This document shows, one piece after another, positions 1 to 8,171 of a DNA stretch of 35,610 nt. Where the stretch lies: positions 1 to 35,610 of the forward strand of contig CALYZE010000025.1 of the NCBI GenBank assembly GCA_945607605.1, read 5' to 3'. How positions within the stretch are numbered: the stretch's first letter is position 1; each line of letters starts with the position of its first letter. Source of the stretch: an uncultured Bacteroides sp. GTDB lineage: Bacteria > Bacteroidota > Bacteroidia > Bacteroidales > Bacteroidaceae. The position numbers and the translations under genes were made by a program. The notes beneath the pieces are model-generated. The model was not told where the DNA came from. It ran no database searches and saw nothing but the letters and a program-made list of their open reading frames with translations.

Positions 1-2145
1 TTATTTTGGACTTGAATATCCAGGAAGCTGTGTCAAATTCGGATTATCTACTAATGGATGACCCGTTGTTTTGTCAGCTAACGGTAATAATTCAGAGAAA
101 TTCTCTTTGTATCCGTAATAAATACCATCACTTCCATCAGAAGTAGCAATCCAGCTAGGATACTGACCTCCATTTTCAAAAGAGCCAGTGGGATTTTGAT
201 AAAGAATTTTACCAATCTGCAAAGCATTAAAGCCAGCACCAAATCCAGCTACTTTACGCCCCTTCCCATTAAACGTACTGGTGTAAGCTTGGAACATATT
301 GCAAGGATACCACTTATCATCTTCAGTTACCTTTACATCATGATTGCGCAGAATCTCAAGTAATTTAATCTGATAGGCGTCATATAATAATTGAGTAGCT
401 TTTTTATCTACTACTTCCTTCCCTTTATCATCCTTTATCTTCACTTCGTTCGGAATGTCGGTTGCGATGGCAATTTCCTGTGCATCGGTTAATTCAAGGT
501 AATCGAGAGCCAGGAATTTATCACCATACTTTTGAGAATCTTTTTGGAACTTATACAGACGGTAAATAGGAACATTAGCATATTCGCCTGTACGGTCTGA
601 AAGATCTTTCATCGCATTTTGGGTTGCTTTGATCTCTTTGGAGATACGCCCCATACGGATTAAATCAGTACGGAGGAATAACTGACCACCTAGCTCCCAT
701 TTACGCTCTTGAGCCAAAGCATCGTCAAATGCTTCTTTTGAAGAAGGTATATCTAGAGAACCCACACCCGCACGATCACGAATTTGCTTCAAAGCATTGG
801 TTGCTTCTCCTGTAGGACCACCATTCAAATAATTTTGTGATTCAGCATACATCAAAAGTACATCAGGATAGCTTATAATAGGAATATTCAGATTACGTTT
901 GGTAGCATCAGGTGCCGGAGCTACGCACCAAGAAGTACGGAATTTACCAGACATAATGCAAGAGTAAGTAGTACCTACATCTACCCATGTATCATCTGCT
1001 TTTCCACCTTCCAAGAAATAAATACTATACGAAGTACAAGTTACATCCCGACGGGTATCACCCGGTTTGAAAGACAAATAATAAGTAGGTAAGATAGAAA
1101 TCATAGCCTTACGAGATCCGTACAAACCACCACGAGTACCAGGATGAGCATATAACCCCCATTTAGAATTCGTAGTAGAACCATATTGAGCCAAACTGAA
1201 AATCATTTCATTATTGACAGAAGAAAAATTACGTTGACAGAAGTTATACCACATATATTGGAAACCATCCATATCGTCTTTTGCTTGTATCAACGAATTC
1301 TCACCTTGGCTTATAATCTCTTTACAAGCATTACTCGCAATCTCGTAAAATTTGCGAACTCGTGCCTCATCATTGTGACGTTCAACTTTCAAGGTAGCCG
1401 GATCATTCGTTTCAAGATTCCAACGCAATGAATAACCACCTGCGTAAAGAGCAGTACGAGCCAACAAAGCCAATGCTCCTTGTTTAGTAAGACGTTCAGT
1501 CGTTGCATAGCCACTCTTACTGAACCAAGGCAGATAGCCTACGGCCTCTTGCAAATCAGCAACAATCTGATCGTAAATAACATCACGAGATGCACGTTTG
1601 GGATAGAATGTATTCTCATTGCTTGCATCCATGTCTTCAAGAGGTTCCCAAATAGCAGGAACATCACCGTAAATACTTATCAAGTTGAGGTATGCAAATG
1701 CACGAAGCCCCAGTACCTCACCCAACATAGAATTACGTTTTGTTGTTTCGGGCATTGCTTTTAAGCGCTTGATACCAATATTAGCTGTTTCTATCGCACC
1801 ATATGCTTCATTGAAAAGTGTCGTAGTTGTCCAATCGGGCGAATTAGTGCCATAAAACCAATTCGCAAGATTATACTTTGAGTTATTCGTTGTTCCATCT
1901 TCACTAGGATGACTGACAGTCTCGCCTTCAGCCAATTGATAAATCATATCAGTCGGTATAATGCCGCGATAGCATCCCAGCACATAAGCATCAGCCGTTG
2001 CCTCATTAGCAAAAACAGTTTCTGTATCAGCAGAAGTATAAGAAGGCATTTCGAGCCAGTCAGAACAGGAGGTTATTCCCAAAGATAACACTGCTGCAGG
2101 CAGCAATATCAATTGTTTTTTAATATTGATTTTTAATATATTCAT
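1..2145 (-). CDS. SusD/RagB-family outer-membrane glycan-binding lipoprotein
   Basis: This is the surface lipoprotein partner of the SusC porin; it binds oligosaccharide and closes over the transporter as a lid. The 714-residue product starts with a lipoprotein signal whose lipobox ends at Cys27 (GITSC), followed by the SDWLEMPS-type N-terminus usual for SusD proteins. The central part has the TPR-like helical pattern of the family, and the C-terminal half carries the PDVLLMYAESQNYL and RKWELGGQLFLRTDLIRMG blocks typical of RagB/SusD. It is longer than most SusD proteins (about 500-650 aa); a charged, lysine-rich stretch around residues 540-620 may account for part of this. It lies 13 bp downstream of susC, so the two are almost certainly co-transcribed. 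The stop codon is at the window edge, so any surface glycan-binding protein further downstream is not visible. Ligand specificity for RG-I fragments is inferred from the neighbours only. Confidence 0.95.
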   Translation of the reverse strand: MNILKINIKKQLILLPAAVLSLGITSCSDWLEMPSYTSADTETVFANEATADAYVLGCYRGIIPTDMIYQLAEGETVSHPSEDGTTNNSKYNLANWFYGTNSPDWTTTTLFNEAYGAIETANIGIKRLKAMPETTKRNSMLGEVLGLRAFAYLNLISIYGDVPAIWEPLEDMDASNENTFYPKRASRDVIYDQIVADLQEAVGYLPWFSKSGYATTERLTKQGALALLARTALYAGGYSLRWNLETNDPATLKVERHNDEARVRKFYEIASNACKEIISQGENSLIQAKDDMDGFQYMWYNFCQRNFSSVNNEMIFSLAQYGSTTNSKWGLYAHPGTRGGLYGSRKAMISILPTYYLSFKPGDTRRDVTCTSYSIYFLEGGKADDTWVDVGTTYSCIMSGKFRTSWCVAPAPDATKRNLNIPIISYPDVLLMYAESQNYLNGGPTGEATNALKQIRDRAGVGSLDIPSSKEAFDDALAQERKWELGGQLFLRTDLIRMGRISKEIKATQNAMKDLSDRTGEYANVPIYRLYKFQKDSQKYGDKFLALDYLELTDAQEIAIATDIPNEVKIKDDKGKEVVDKKATQLLYDAYQIKLLEILRNHDVKVTEDDKWYPCNMFQAYTSTFNGKGRKVAGFGAGFNALQIGKILYQNPTGSFENGGQYPSWIATSDGSDGIYYGYKENFSELLPLADKTTGHPLVDNPNLTQLPGYSSPK

Positions 2146-2158
2146 GACAATGTAAAAT

Positions 2159-5100
2159 TTAGAAAGTTAAGTTAAGGCCAACTACATAGCTTCTAGAACG
2201 TGGATAAGTAGAATTATCGTATCCTGGAGTACAAACAACTTGATCGCTACCAGCAGATACCTCCGGATCATAGCCGGAATAACCAGTTAAAGTAGCCAAG
2301 TTATTGGCTGTAAAATACAGGCGTGCGCTAGAAATAAAATATTTCTTCAACCAAACTTTCGGTAAAGTATATCCCAAAGTCACTTGTGCAATACGCAGAT
2401 AAGAACCATCTTCTACATAATAAGAAGAAGGGTAAGTGATATAACTTGAATTTGTTTTATTCAAACTCCAATTACGTGCATTTTCGTTCGGATTCAAAGA
2501 TTTGATAACTTCCAAAGAAGTAGCTTTCTGGCCAGTAATAGGGTCTATTAGACGATAGTAGTGGTCACCAAACTCAGTAGGCACATTCTGAAAAGCAGCA
2601 TATGGACTCATACTGTGCTTTGTTGCGTTATATACATCATTACCAATGGAAAATTTCATAAACACGCTCAAATCAAATCCTTTATACTGGAAGGTATTAT
2701 TGAAACCGCCAATACAATCCGGAGTACCATTACCTATTTTCACTTTCTGTTGAGTAAACTGAGGATTTCCATTTTTATCTACTCCATCAGCTGCAAACTT
2801 GATATCACCCGGTTGCGGAGTACCACTATTAGGCCTAACCACTCCTTCTTTCAAAGTCAGCTTACCATCAGCTCCTTGAACGAAATCATCGGTAGTATAA
2901 ATTCCGTCATAAATATAGCCATACATTTCACCTAACCCCTGTCCTACTACTGCATAGTAATTTACTTGACCAGAGCGGTTACCACCTACACTGAAAGTCT
3001 TTGTGTCAAGGCCATCTTCCAAAGAAATAACTTTAGATTTATTAAACGCCAAATTCAGATCACTTGTCCAACGGAAGTTTTTAGTTTGGACATTAACTGT
3101 GTTGATTGAAATTTCCCAACCACGGTTACGAATCTTACCTACATTTTGGAATTGGTTTTTATAACCCGTTGTAGATGGAATGACGCTCTTTAGCAACAAG
3201 TCATTCACCTGGTTATTGTACCATTCAGCAGAAACGTTTACACGGCTGTTGAAAAGGGCAAAATCAAGACCAATATTGGTGGAGTGCATTGTTTCCCATT
3301 TTAAGTCTCTATTACCAAGAGTTTCATCCAATGCATAAGCTAAATTGCCTTCCGTGTTATTCAACGGATAATCTGTTTGCTTAAAAGACGTAGTGTACAT
3401 ATAGTCACTGATGTTACAGTTACCAGTTGTACCATAGCCCACACGCAACTTCAAATTATTAACCGTATTTGAGAGGGCGTTTTCTTTCCAGAAATTTTCT
3501 TCTGAAATACGCCATGCGCCCGAAACAGAAGGGAAAATGCCCCATTTATTGCCTTTGGCAAACTTGGAAGAACCGTCACCACGAACAGTAGCCGTCAGTA
3601 AATAACGTTCATCAAAAGTATAATTTACACGGGCAAAAGCAGAAACAATACCATTACGGGAGTGGCTTACAGATTTATCTTTCACCGTAGCTTGATCAAT
3701 ATTATCCAAACCGAAATTAGGATATGGGAATTTCACCAAAGAAAGCTTATTACCCTCCGATTCAGAATAAGTAACCTCATGTCCCAAAAGAACTCCTAAC
3801 TTATGCTTATTTGCAAATGTTTGATTATAATTCAAAGTGTTGGTAATTTGCCACTTGAAAGATTCTCCATTGTTAATAGTACCATTGATGCCGGTATTTG
3901 CAGCATCCATAATATAGGCAGTTGAATTTTCATCTGCAAAGGACGTATCTTTACTATTAGACCAAGTGTAGCTACCTGCCGTACGCCAAGTAAGGTTTTT
4001 TAATAAATCTAATTCAACACCTGCATTAATAGTATACAAACGAGAACGCTTTTGAGAGGTGGTAGCATTGTTAGCTATAATTGGATTAGCCGTGTCGTAA
4101 CTGGTATCCAATCCGGATAAATCCGGATAGGTCTGAGTGTTTAACAATTCATCCAAAGTGTATTTTGTACCGCCAATGATCGGCTGCAAAAGCACACTTT
4201 TCATTCCGGAGTAAGCACCGCCTCCCAAGGTCTTTTTGTAAGAGAACATTGTATTTACATCCAAACGAACACCTTTCCAAAGCTCTGAATTGACCTTCGC
4301 ACGGAAAGAGCTCTTGTTTACACCATGATTAGCCAAAAGTCCATCTTGACCACTATAGTTGTAGCTTAACATTACCTGTGTTTTATCTGTTCCGGTAGAT
4401 ACATTCACATTATGGTTTTGAGTCAAAGCTGAGCTACCAAATACTTCATCCTGCCAGTCGAGTGTTTGCGCACCTGCATATCGATCTGACATACGAGCAT
4501 AAGCCCCTGTATAGAAGTCTGATGCGTCAGAAGCAACGTTATCAAATACAGTACTAAAGTTTGTTGTTCCACCTTGTAATACAGCCATTTCATATTGATA
4601 TTTCACAAAATCTTCCGCATTAGACATTACATCTAATTTTTTGCTAAGCACATCAAAAGAGAAAAAAGTATTATAATTAACTTGTGTTTTACCTTTCTTT
4701 CCTGATTTTGTAGTAATCAGAACAATACCATTGGAACCACGAGCACCATAAATAGCTGTAGAGGAAGCATCTTTCAATATATCAATACTTTCAATATCAG
4801 CAACATCAATATTGCTAAGAGCATCACTCATTTCAAAGCCGTCAACAATGTAAAGAGGTTCCGTGCTCTGTGTAATTGATGTACCTCCACGAACTGTGAT
4901 ATTAGCACCAGCACCTGGAGCACCACTTTTAGTCACAATATTTACACCGGCAGCCTTACCCTGCAAAGCTTGTGCAGCAGTCATAGCTGGTACAGCAGCT
5001 AACTCACCCGAAGATACCGAAGAAGTAGCTCCCGTCAAGTCTTTACGTTTAACTTTTGCATAACCAATTGCAACTACTTCTTCCAACATTACTGAAGATT

Positions 5101-5398
5101 CTTTCAGCGTAACGTCAAAATGAGTCTTGTTACCAATGGCTATAGTCTGATTATCATACCCAATAAATGAAATCTCCAACTCCTTGGCAGAAGTCGGTAC
5201 AGAAAGAGTGAAATTGCCGTCGATATCGGTAATAGTACCGACAGAAGTATTACCTTTCATCGTAACAGAAGCACCGATCACCACGTCAATTGCATCACGG
5301 ACTGTACCAGTAACCATTTTATCCTGAGCAAGAATACTGAGAGGACAACCTATTAATAGGAGCATTAATAGGCAGAGATTTTTGTGTAAAATTCTCAT
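2159..5398 (-). CDS. SusC/RagA-family TonB-dependent oligosaccharide transporter
   Basis: This is the outer-membrane TonB-dependent porin that imports glycan fragments with its SusD partner. The 1079-residue protein begins with a signal peptide (about residues 1-25, ending ILAQ). A carboxypeptidase-regulatory-like beta-sandwich follows (about 28-110, with the IDGNFTLSV block), then a TonB plug (about 115-235, with the SusC hallmarks VRGGTSI, PLYIVDG and DILKDASSTAIYGARGSNGIVLITTK). The remainder is the beta-barrel, ending in the aromatic residue of GLNLTF. There is no N-terminal STN domain, so signalling through an anti-sigma factor is unlikely. The gene has its own upstream region of 263 bp with an exact -7 box and an operator-like direct repeat shared with the rhaB promoter, which suggests control by the adjacent AraC-type regulator. 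Substrate assignment (RG-I oligosaccharides) is from context. Confidence 0.96.
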   Translation of the reverse strand: MRILHKNLCLLMLLLIGCPLSILAQDKMVTGTVRDAIDVVIGASVTMKGNTSVGTITDIDGNFTLSVPTSAKELEISFIGYDNQTIAIGNKTHFDVTLKESSVMLEEVVAIGYAKVKRKDLTGATSSVSSGELAAVPAMTAAQALQGKAAGVNIVTKSGAPGAGANITVRGGTSITQSTEPLYIVDGFEMSDALSNIDVADIESIDILKDASSTAIYGARGSNGIVLITTKSGKKGKTQVNYNTFFSFDVLSKKLDVMSNAEDFVKYQYEMAVLQGGTTNFSTVFDNVASDASDFYTGAYARMSDRYAGAQTLDWQDEVFGSSALTQNHNVNVSTGTDKTQVMLSYNYSGQDGLLANHGVNKSSFRAKVNSELWKGVRLDVNTMFSYKKTLGGGAYSGMKSVLLQPIIGGTKYTLDELLNTQTYPDLSGLDTSYDTANPIIANNATTSQKRSRLYTINAGVELDLLKNLTWRTAGSYTWSNSKDTSFADENSTAYIMDAANTGINGTINNGESFKWQITNTLNYNQTFANKHKLGVLLGHEVTYSESEGNKLSLVKFPYPNFGLDNIDQATVKDKSVSHSRNGIVSAFARVNYTFDERYLLTATVRGDGSSKFAKGNKWGIFPSVSGAWRISEENFWKENALSNTVNNLKLRVGYGTTGNCNISDYMYTTSFKQTDYPLNNTEGNLAYALDETLGNRDLKWETMHSTNIGLDFALFNSRVNVSAEWYNNQVNDLLLKSVIPSTTGYKNQFQNVGKIRNRGWEISINTVNVQTKNFRWTSDLNLAFNKSKVISLEDGLDTKTFSVGGNRSGQVNYYAVVGQGLGEMYGYIYDGIYTTDDFVQGADGKLTLKEGVVRPNSGTPQPGDIKFAADGVDKNGNPQFTQQKVKIGNGTPDCIGGFNNTFQYKGFDLSVFMKFSIGNDVYNATKHSMSPYAAFQNVPTEFGDHYYRLIDPITGQKATSLEVIKSLNPNENARNWSLNKTNSSYITYPSSYYVEDGSYLRIAQVTLGYTLPKVWLKKYFISSARLYFTANNLATLTGYSGYDPEVSAGSDQVVCTPGYDNSTYPRSRSYVVGLNLTF

Positions 5399-5472
5399 AG
5401 ATTATTAAATATATATTTGATTAATAAATAAATTCAAGTCTAGCTGTTATCGAACACAGAACTTATGGGATG

Positions 5473-5480
5473 CAAATGTA
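5473..5480 (-). promoter_or_regulatory. Predicted -7 box of the susC promoter
   Basis: The minus strand reads TACATTTG here, an exact match to the Bacteroidetes -7 element TAnnTTTG. It would start transcription about 67 nt upstream of the susC start codon. No TTTG-like -33 box is visible 19-21 bp further upstream, so the promoter may depend on an activator. Confidence 0.6.
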
Positions 5481-5510
5481 GACAGTCTTTCAACGAGGCA
5501 TTATACCTCT

Positions 5511-5542
5511 TTTGACCGAAATACTATTTTTTTTGATTTTCC
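5511..5542 (-). promoter_or_regulatory. Predicted activator site of susC: tandem TTTG half-sites 21 bp apart
   Basis: Read on the plus strand, TTTGACCGAAA starts at 5511 and a second half-site, TTTGATTTTC, starts at 5532, exactly 21 bp on, with TATT between them at 5525-5528. The block lies 30 bp upstream of the -7 box. Elements of the same architecture and spacing precede rhaB (14245-14276) and the GH105 of operon B (22048-22079). Two half-sites repeated at 21 bp in the same orientation are typical of AraC-family proteins. The regulator is inferred to be the AraC-type protein encoded next door. Confidence 0.6.
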
Positions 5543-5581
5543 TTCAGATTTTAAAGAATCTTTTCACTACAGAAGAATATC

Positions 5582-5626
5582 CAAAGAAATAGCTAATAAA
5601 CCTTTCGTTCATTAGCTATCTCTTTG
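5582..5626. terminator. Strong hairpin after the AraC-type regulator gene
   Basis: CAAAGAAATAGCTAAT (5582-5597) and ATTAGCTATCTCTTTG (5611-5626) form a 16-bp stem with one mismatch and a 13-nt loop. It lies 36 bp beyond the stop codon of the AraC gene and upstream of the susC promoter. It therefore probably insulates susC from the regulator's transcript. The downstream U-run is poor, so it may act as an RNA 3-prime stabiliser or a weak terminator. Confidence 0.5.
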
Positions 5627-5661
5627 AACAGTGTATTAACATAGTTATCTAGTGTTATATA

Positions 5662-6585
5662 TCAATCAAACTTTTCTTCAATATTAGTTTCTCTACCAAA
5701 AGAACGATATTCCAAGGGAGTAAAGCCTGTGCGTTTTTTAAATAAGGAAAAGAAATGTTCGGTAGATTTATAGTCAAGCATAAAAGAGATTTCCTTTACT
5801 GATTGTGAAGTTCCTACTAGCAATTGTTTTGCTTTGCGCAACTTCAATTCTTGAAAATATTTTGCAGGAGCATAACCGGTATAATCTTTAAAGACTTTAC
5901 GAAACCAAGAGTAGCTGATATTCAATTTCATGGCCAATTCTTCCGGATCAATATCTTTAAAAACATTTTCATTCATAATGATTTTGGCCTGTTCTATTTT
6001 TTGATCAACATCACCTACTTCAAATATTTTATTTTTAGATATAGAAAGAACCATACCTACCATGTGCAATACGATGCCTGCAAGATATTGTTGCGAGGAG
6101 ATTTTGTCAGCTTCTGCAATCTCTAAAGCACGGGAGAAGAGAGAAACAAGTTCTTCATTCAGGCCTACTTCAAGTATTTGATTCTCCTTTGACAGGAAAC
6201 CGTTTTTTACTAAACCATCAATTACAGACCCCTCAAAACCTATGTAATATTCATTCCATCCGGTCTGCTGATAGGGATGATATGTATGCCATTGCCCGGG
6301 AAAAAGAACCATCAATCGCCCTTTGCACACCTGCTTTTCAGGAGTCGTCTCCGAAGTAAATAACCCTCTACCTTTGGTAATATAGACAAGTTGATATTCA
6401 CGTAAGATGCGCCCTTTCTGAGCATTAAAGAAATAACCGGAAGGATGGTCCTTTAAGGGATAGGGAGTATTTGGTTGAATAGATTGATAACCTACAGTGT
6501 TCACCCACAGACCATATTTCTGGTCTTTGTCATTCACAATAAGATACTTAAATTCCACTCCCAAATCATTATAATCCTTAGTCAT
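5662..6585 (-). CDS. AraC-family transcriptional regulator, probable rhamnose activator (RhaR-like)
   Basis: The 307-residue cytoplasmic protein has an N-terminal cupin-type sensor domain (about residues 25-150, with the GRLMVLFPGQWHTYHP block) and a C-terminal double helix-turn-helix AraC domain (about 200-296). The latter contains LAMKLNISYSWFRKVFKDYTG and the second-helix signature ISFMLDYKSTEHFFSLFKKRTGFTP. It sits directly downstream of the rhamnose operon, the position held in B. thetaiotaomicron by rhaR, the positive regulator of rhamnose catabolism. It is therefore the best candidate for a rhamnose-responsive activator of the rha genes. Because susC follows it, and susC and rhaB share an operator-like direct repeat, it probably also controls the transporter pair. 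No hybrid two-component sensor or sigma/anti-sigma pair is present in the window. Family assignment is firm; the inducer and the targets are inferred. Confidence 0.9.
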   Translation of the reverse strand: MTKDYNDLGVEFKYLIVNDKDQKYGLWVNTVGYQSIQPNTPYPLKDHPSGYFFNAQKGRILREYQLVYITKGRGLFTSETTPEKQVCKGRLMVLFPGQWHTYHPYQQTGWNEYYIGFEGSVIDGLVKNGFLSKENQILEVGLNEELVSLFSRALEIAEADKISSQQYLAGIVLHMVGMVLSISKNKIFEVGDVDQKIEQAKIIMNENVFKDIDPEELAMKLNISYSWFRKVFKDYTGYAPAKYFQELKLRKAKQLLVGTSQSVKEISFMLDYKSTEHFFSLFKKRTGFTPLEYRSFGRETNIEEKFD

Positions 6586-6613
6586 AACACTCGTCCTTCA
6601 TGATGTTCCGGGA

Positions 6614-6621
6614 CAAAAATA
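6614..6621 (-). promoter_or_regulatory. Predicted -7 box of the AraC-type regulator gene
   Basis: The minus strand reads TATTTTTG, an exact TAnnTTTG match, placing the start about 20 nt upstream of the ATG at 6585. The tandem TTTG site seen at the three shared promoters is absent here, so the regulator is probably not controlled through that element. Confidence 0.45.
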
Positions 6622-6686
6622 AGAATTATTTATGAATAATAAGGAAAGAAAGAAACTAAAGATGTTGGTCTACCCGTCACAAGAAC

Positions 6687-6757
6687 ATCCGCTCTGCCAT
6701 TTCTCCCTCTCCTTCTCCCTTATGAGAAACAGTAGATAGGCGAATCGCAGAGCGGAT
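6687..6757. repeat. Long-range inverted repeat, 11-bp perfect arms, between GH105 and the AraC gene
   Basis: ATCCGCTCTGC (6687-6697) pairs perfectly with GCAGAGCGGAT (6747-6757). Within the 49-nt interior, TTCTC (6713-6717) and GAGAA (6724-6728) can form a second short stem. The element stands between the 3-prime end of the rhamnose operon and the promoter of the regulator gene. No clear U-run follows on either strand, so a simple intrinsic terminator is not assured. It could be an mRNA-stabilising structure or a mobile palindromic repeat. Confidence 0.45.
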
Positions 6758-6778
6758 AAATTTTAGAAAAACCCAGAT

Positions 6779-6827
6779 TAAATAAGGATGTTAATTTATT
6801 CTCCTCAAAAGTATATATCCTTATTTA
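6779..6827 (-). terminator. Inverted repeat overlapping the GH105 stop codon, possible operon terminator
   Basis: TAAATAAGGAT (6779-6789) is the exact reverse complement of ATCCTTATTTA (6817-6827), giving an 11-bp stem with a 27-nt loop. On the minus strand a GGGTTTTTCT stretch follows about 7 nt after the stem. The right arm includes the stop codon of the GH105 gene. The long loop and AT-rich stem make this a weak candidate for the end of the rhamnose operon. Confidence 0.35.
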
Positions 6828-8150
6828 TTTCTTGGAAAAGACAATTTTATCATATTGTTCTTCTGCTTTAATCTCCGTATATTTCGGTGCATCCATCATC
6901 TCAATCAAAGCACGAAGCACAGGACCTTCACCCATCGGATCATTCACCTGAGTAGGACGATTGTAATAATAAGCAGTAGAAGGCATAATACCTGTACCCA
7001 CACAAATAGTGGTAACATCACCATTTTCTGAAACCTTGCTCAGCATACCTTTCAACCCTTGTTCTGCCACGTAGATAAAGTCAGGATGCAACCATCCATG
7101 TTTTACGCCACGAGCGATGCCAAAGACAAACATAGAGGTACCAGTGATTTCTTCATAAGAATCTTCTTTATCAAGTAGTTGGTGCCAAAGGCCATTTTTA
7201 CCCTGATACCGTGCTACACCACTACATTGGCGTTTGAAGCACTCTAACACTTCTGCACGTAAAGGATGATTTTCAGGCATCACATCTAACAGATCAGCAG
7301 TAGCCATGAAAACCCAACCATTCGCACGACTCCAATAAGCAACGCCATGTTCCTTGTTGTCCGTATGATAACAGTGATAAAAAATATTCTTTTCAGGACA
7401 CCAAAGATATTTGTGATAATTAATGACCTGATTGGCAGCATCGTCTATATACTTGGTATCACCCGTCATCTTGCCCATACGTGCTAAGAAAGAAATTGCC
7501 ATGAATGCATCATCAGCCCAGATAGTATTAACGTGAGGCCATATACGAGCAATCGTCCCATCTTCTAGACGAGGCTCTGCATACTTCAGATGATCCGCTG
7601 TTTCATTGATATAATTCAAAAAAGCTTTTTTAGGCTGTTTCATTTGCAAATCAATCAGAGAAGCACCCATTGGACCATTATCATCCAAGCGCTTACCACG
7701 GAAAATCATATGCCAACTCAGTTTACGAACTCCATGCCATCCTTCTTCTTTCATAGACTGGTCATACTGTTTCTTGAAAAAATCTAGATTGCCTTCATTA
7801 AATACAAAGTTCATATTTTTAAGAACATAATCATCGTATTTCTTTTCGCCAGTCTTATTTGCCAGTTCCATTAAAGCAATATGAGTCACACCATTGGTAT
7901 AATGCCAGTTGTTGTATTTGCAAGCTACCCGTACATTCATATCCAAGGGTAGATTCTTCACTGATTTGTAAATTTCGCCTGTCTTTGTATTCTCGAATTC
8001 GTATGTAGTAGTACCCAAAATACGATCAGCTATTTTTGTCGCAACCTTTGCAGCAGAGAGGTTCGCCTGAGCAGCCGTTTTCAATTCAACTTGTGCAGAA
8101 AGGGTAGCAGTAGCCAACAACAACATACAAAAACTAACTATTTTTTTCAT
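6825..8150 (-). CDS. GH105 unsaturated rhamnogalacturonyl/uronyl hydrolase, last gene of the rhamnose operon
   Basis: The 441-residue protein has a signal peptide (about 1-20, ending LSAQ) and is probably periplasmic. It has the (alpha/alpha)6-barrel pattern of family 105, which hydrates and removes the 4,5-unsaturated uronic acid left at the non-reducing end by polysaccharide lyases. Candidate acidic active-site blocks are RLDDNGPMGASL (about 154-165) and IWADDAFMA (about 210-218); the second corresponds to the DxxxM block of characterised GH105 enzymes. The YWSRANGWVFMA and EITGTSMFVFGIARG blocks are also family-typical. It is 21 bp downstream of fucO and so belongs to the rhamnose operon, although it is an extracytoplasmic glycosidase. 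It differs clearly from the other GH105 at 20740-21942, so the two probably act on different unsaturated oligosaccharides. The exact uronic acid is not determinable from sequence. Confidence 0.88.
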   Translation of the reverse strand: MKKIVSFCMLLLATATLSAQVELKTAAQANLSAAKVATKIADRILGTTTYEFENTKTGEIYKSVKNLPLDMNVRVACKYNNWHYTNGVTHIALMELANKTGEKKYDDYVLKNMNFVFNEGNLDFFKKQYDQSMKEEGWHGVRKLSWHMIFRGKRLDDNGPMGASLIDLQMKQPKKAFLNYINETADHLKYAEPRLEDGTIARIWPHVNTIWADDAFMAISFLARMGKMTGDTKYIDDAANQVINYHKYLWCPEKNIFYHCYHTDNKEHGVAYWSRANGWVFMATADLLDVMPENHPLRAEVLECFKRQCSGVARYQGKNGLWHQLLDKEDSYEEITGTSMFVFGIARGVKHGWLHPDFIYVAEQGLKGMLSKVSENGDVTTICVGTGIMPSTAYYYNRPTQVNDPMGEGPVLRALIEMMDAPKYTEIKAEEQYDKIVFSKK

Positions 8151-8171
8151 GATAACGTTTTAAATGATGAA

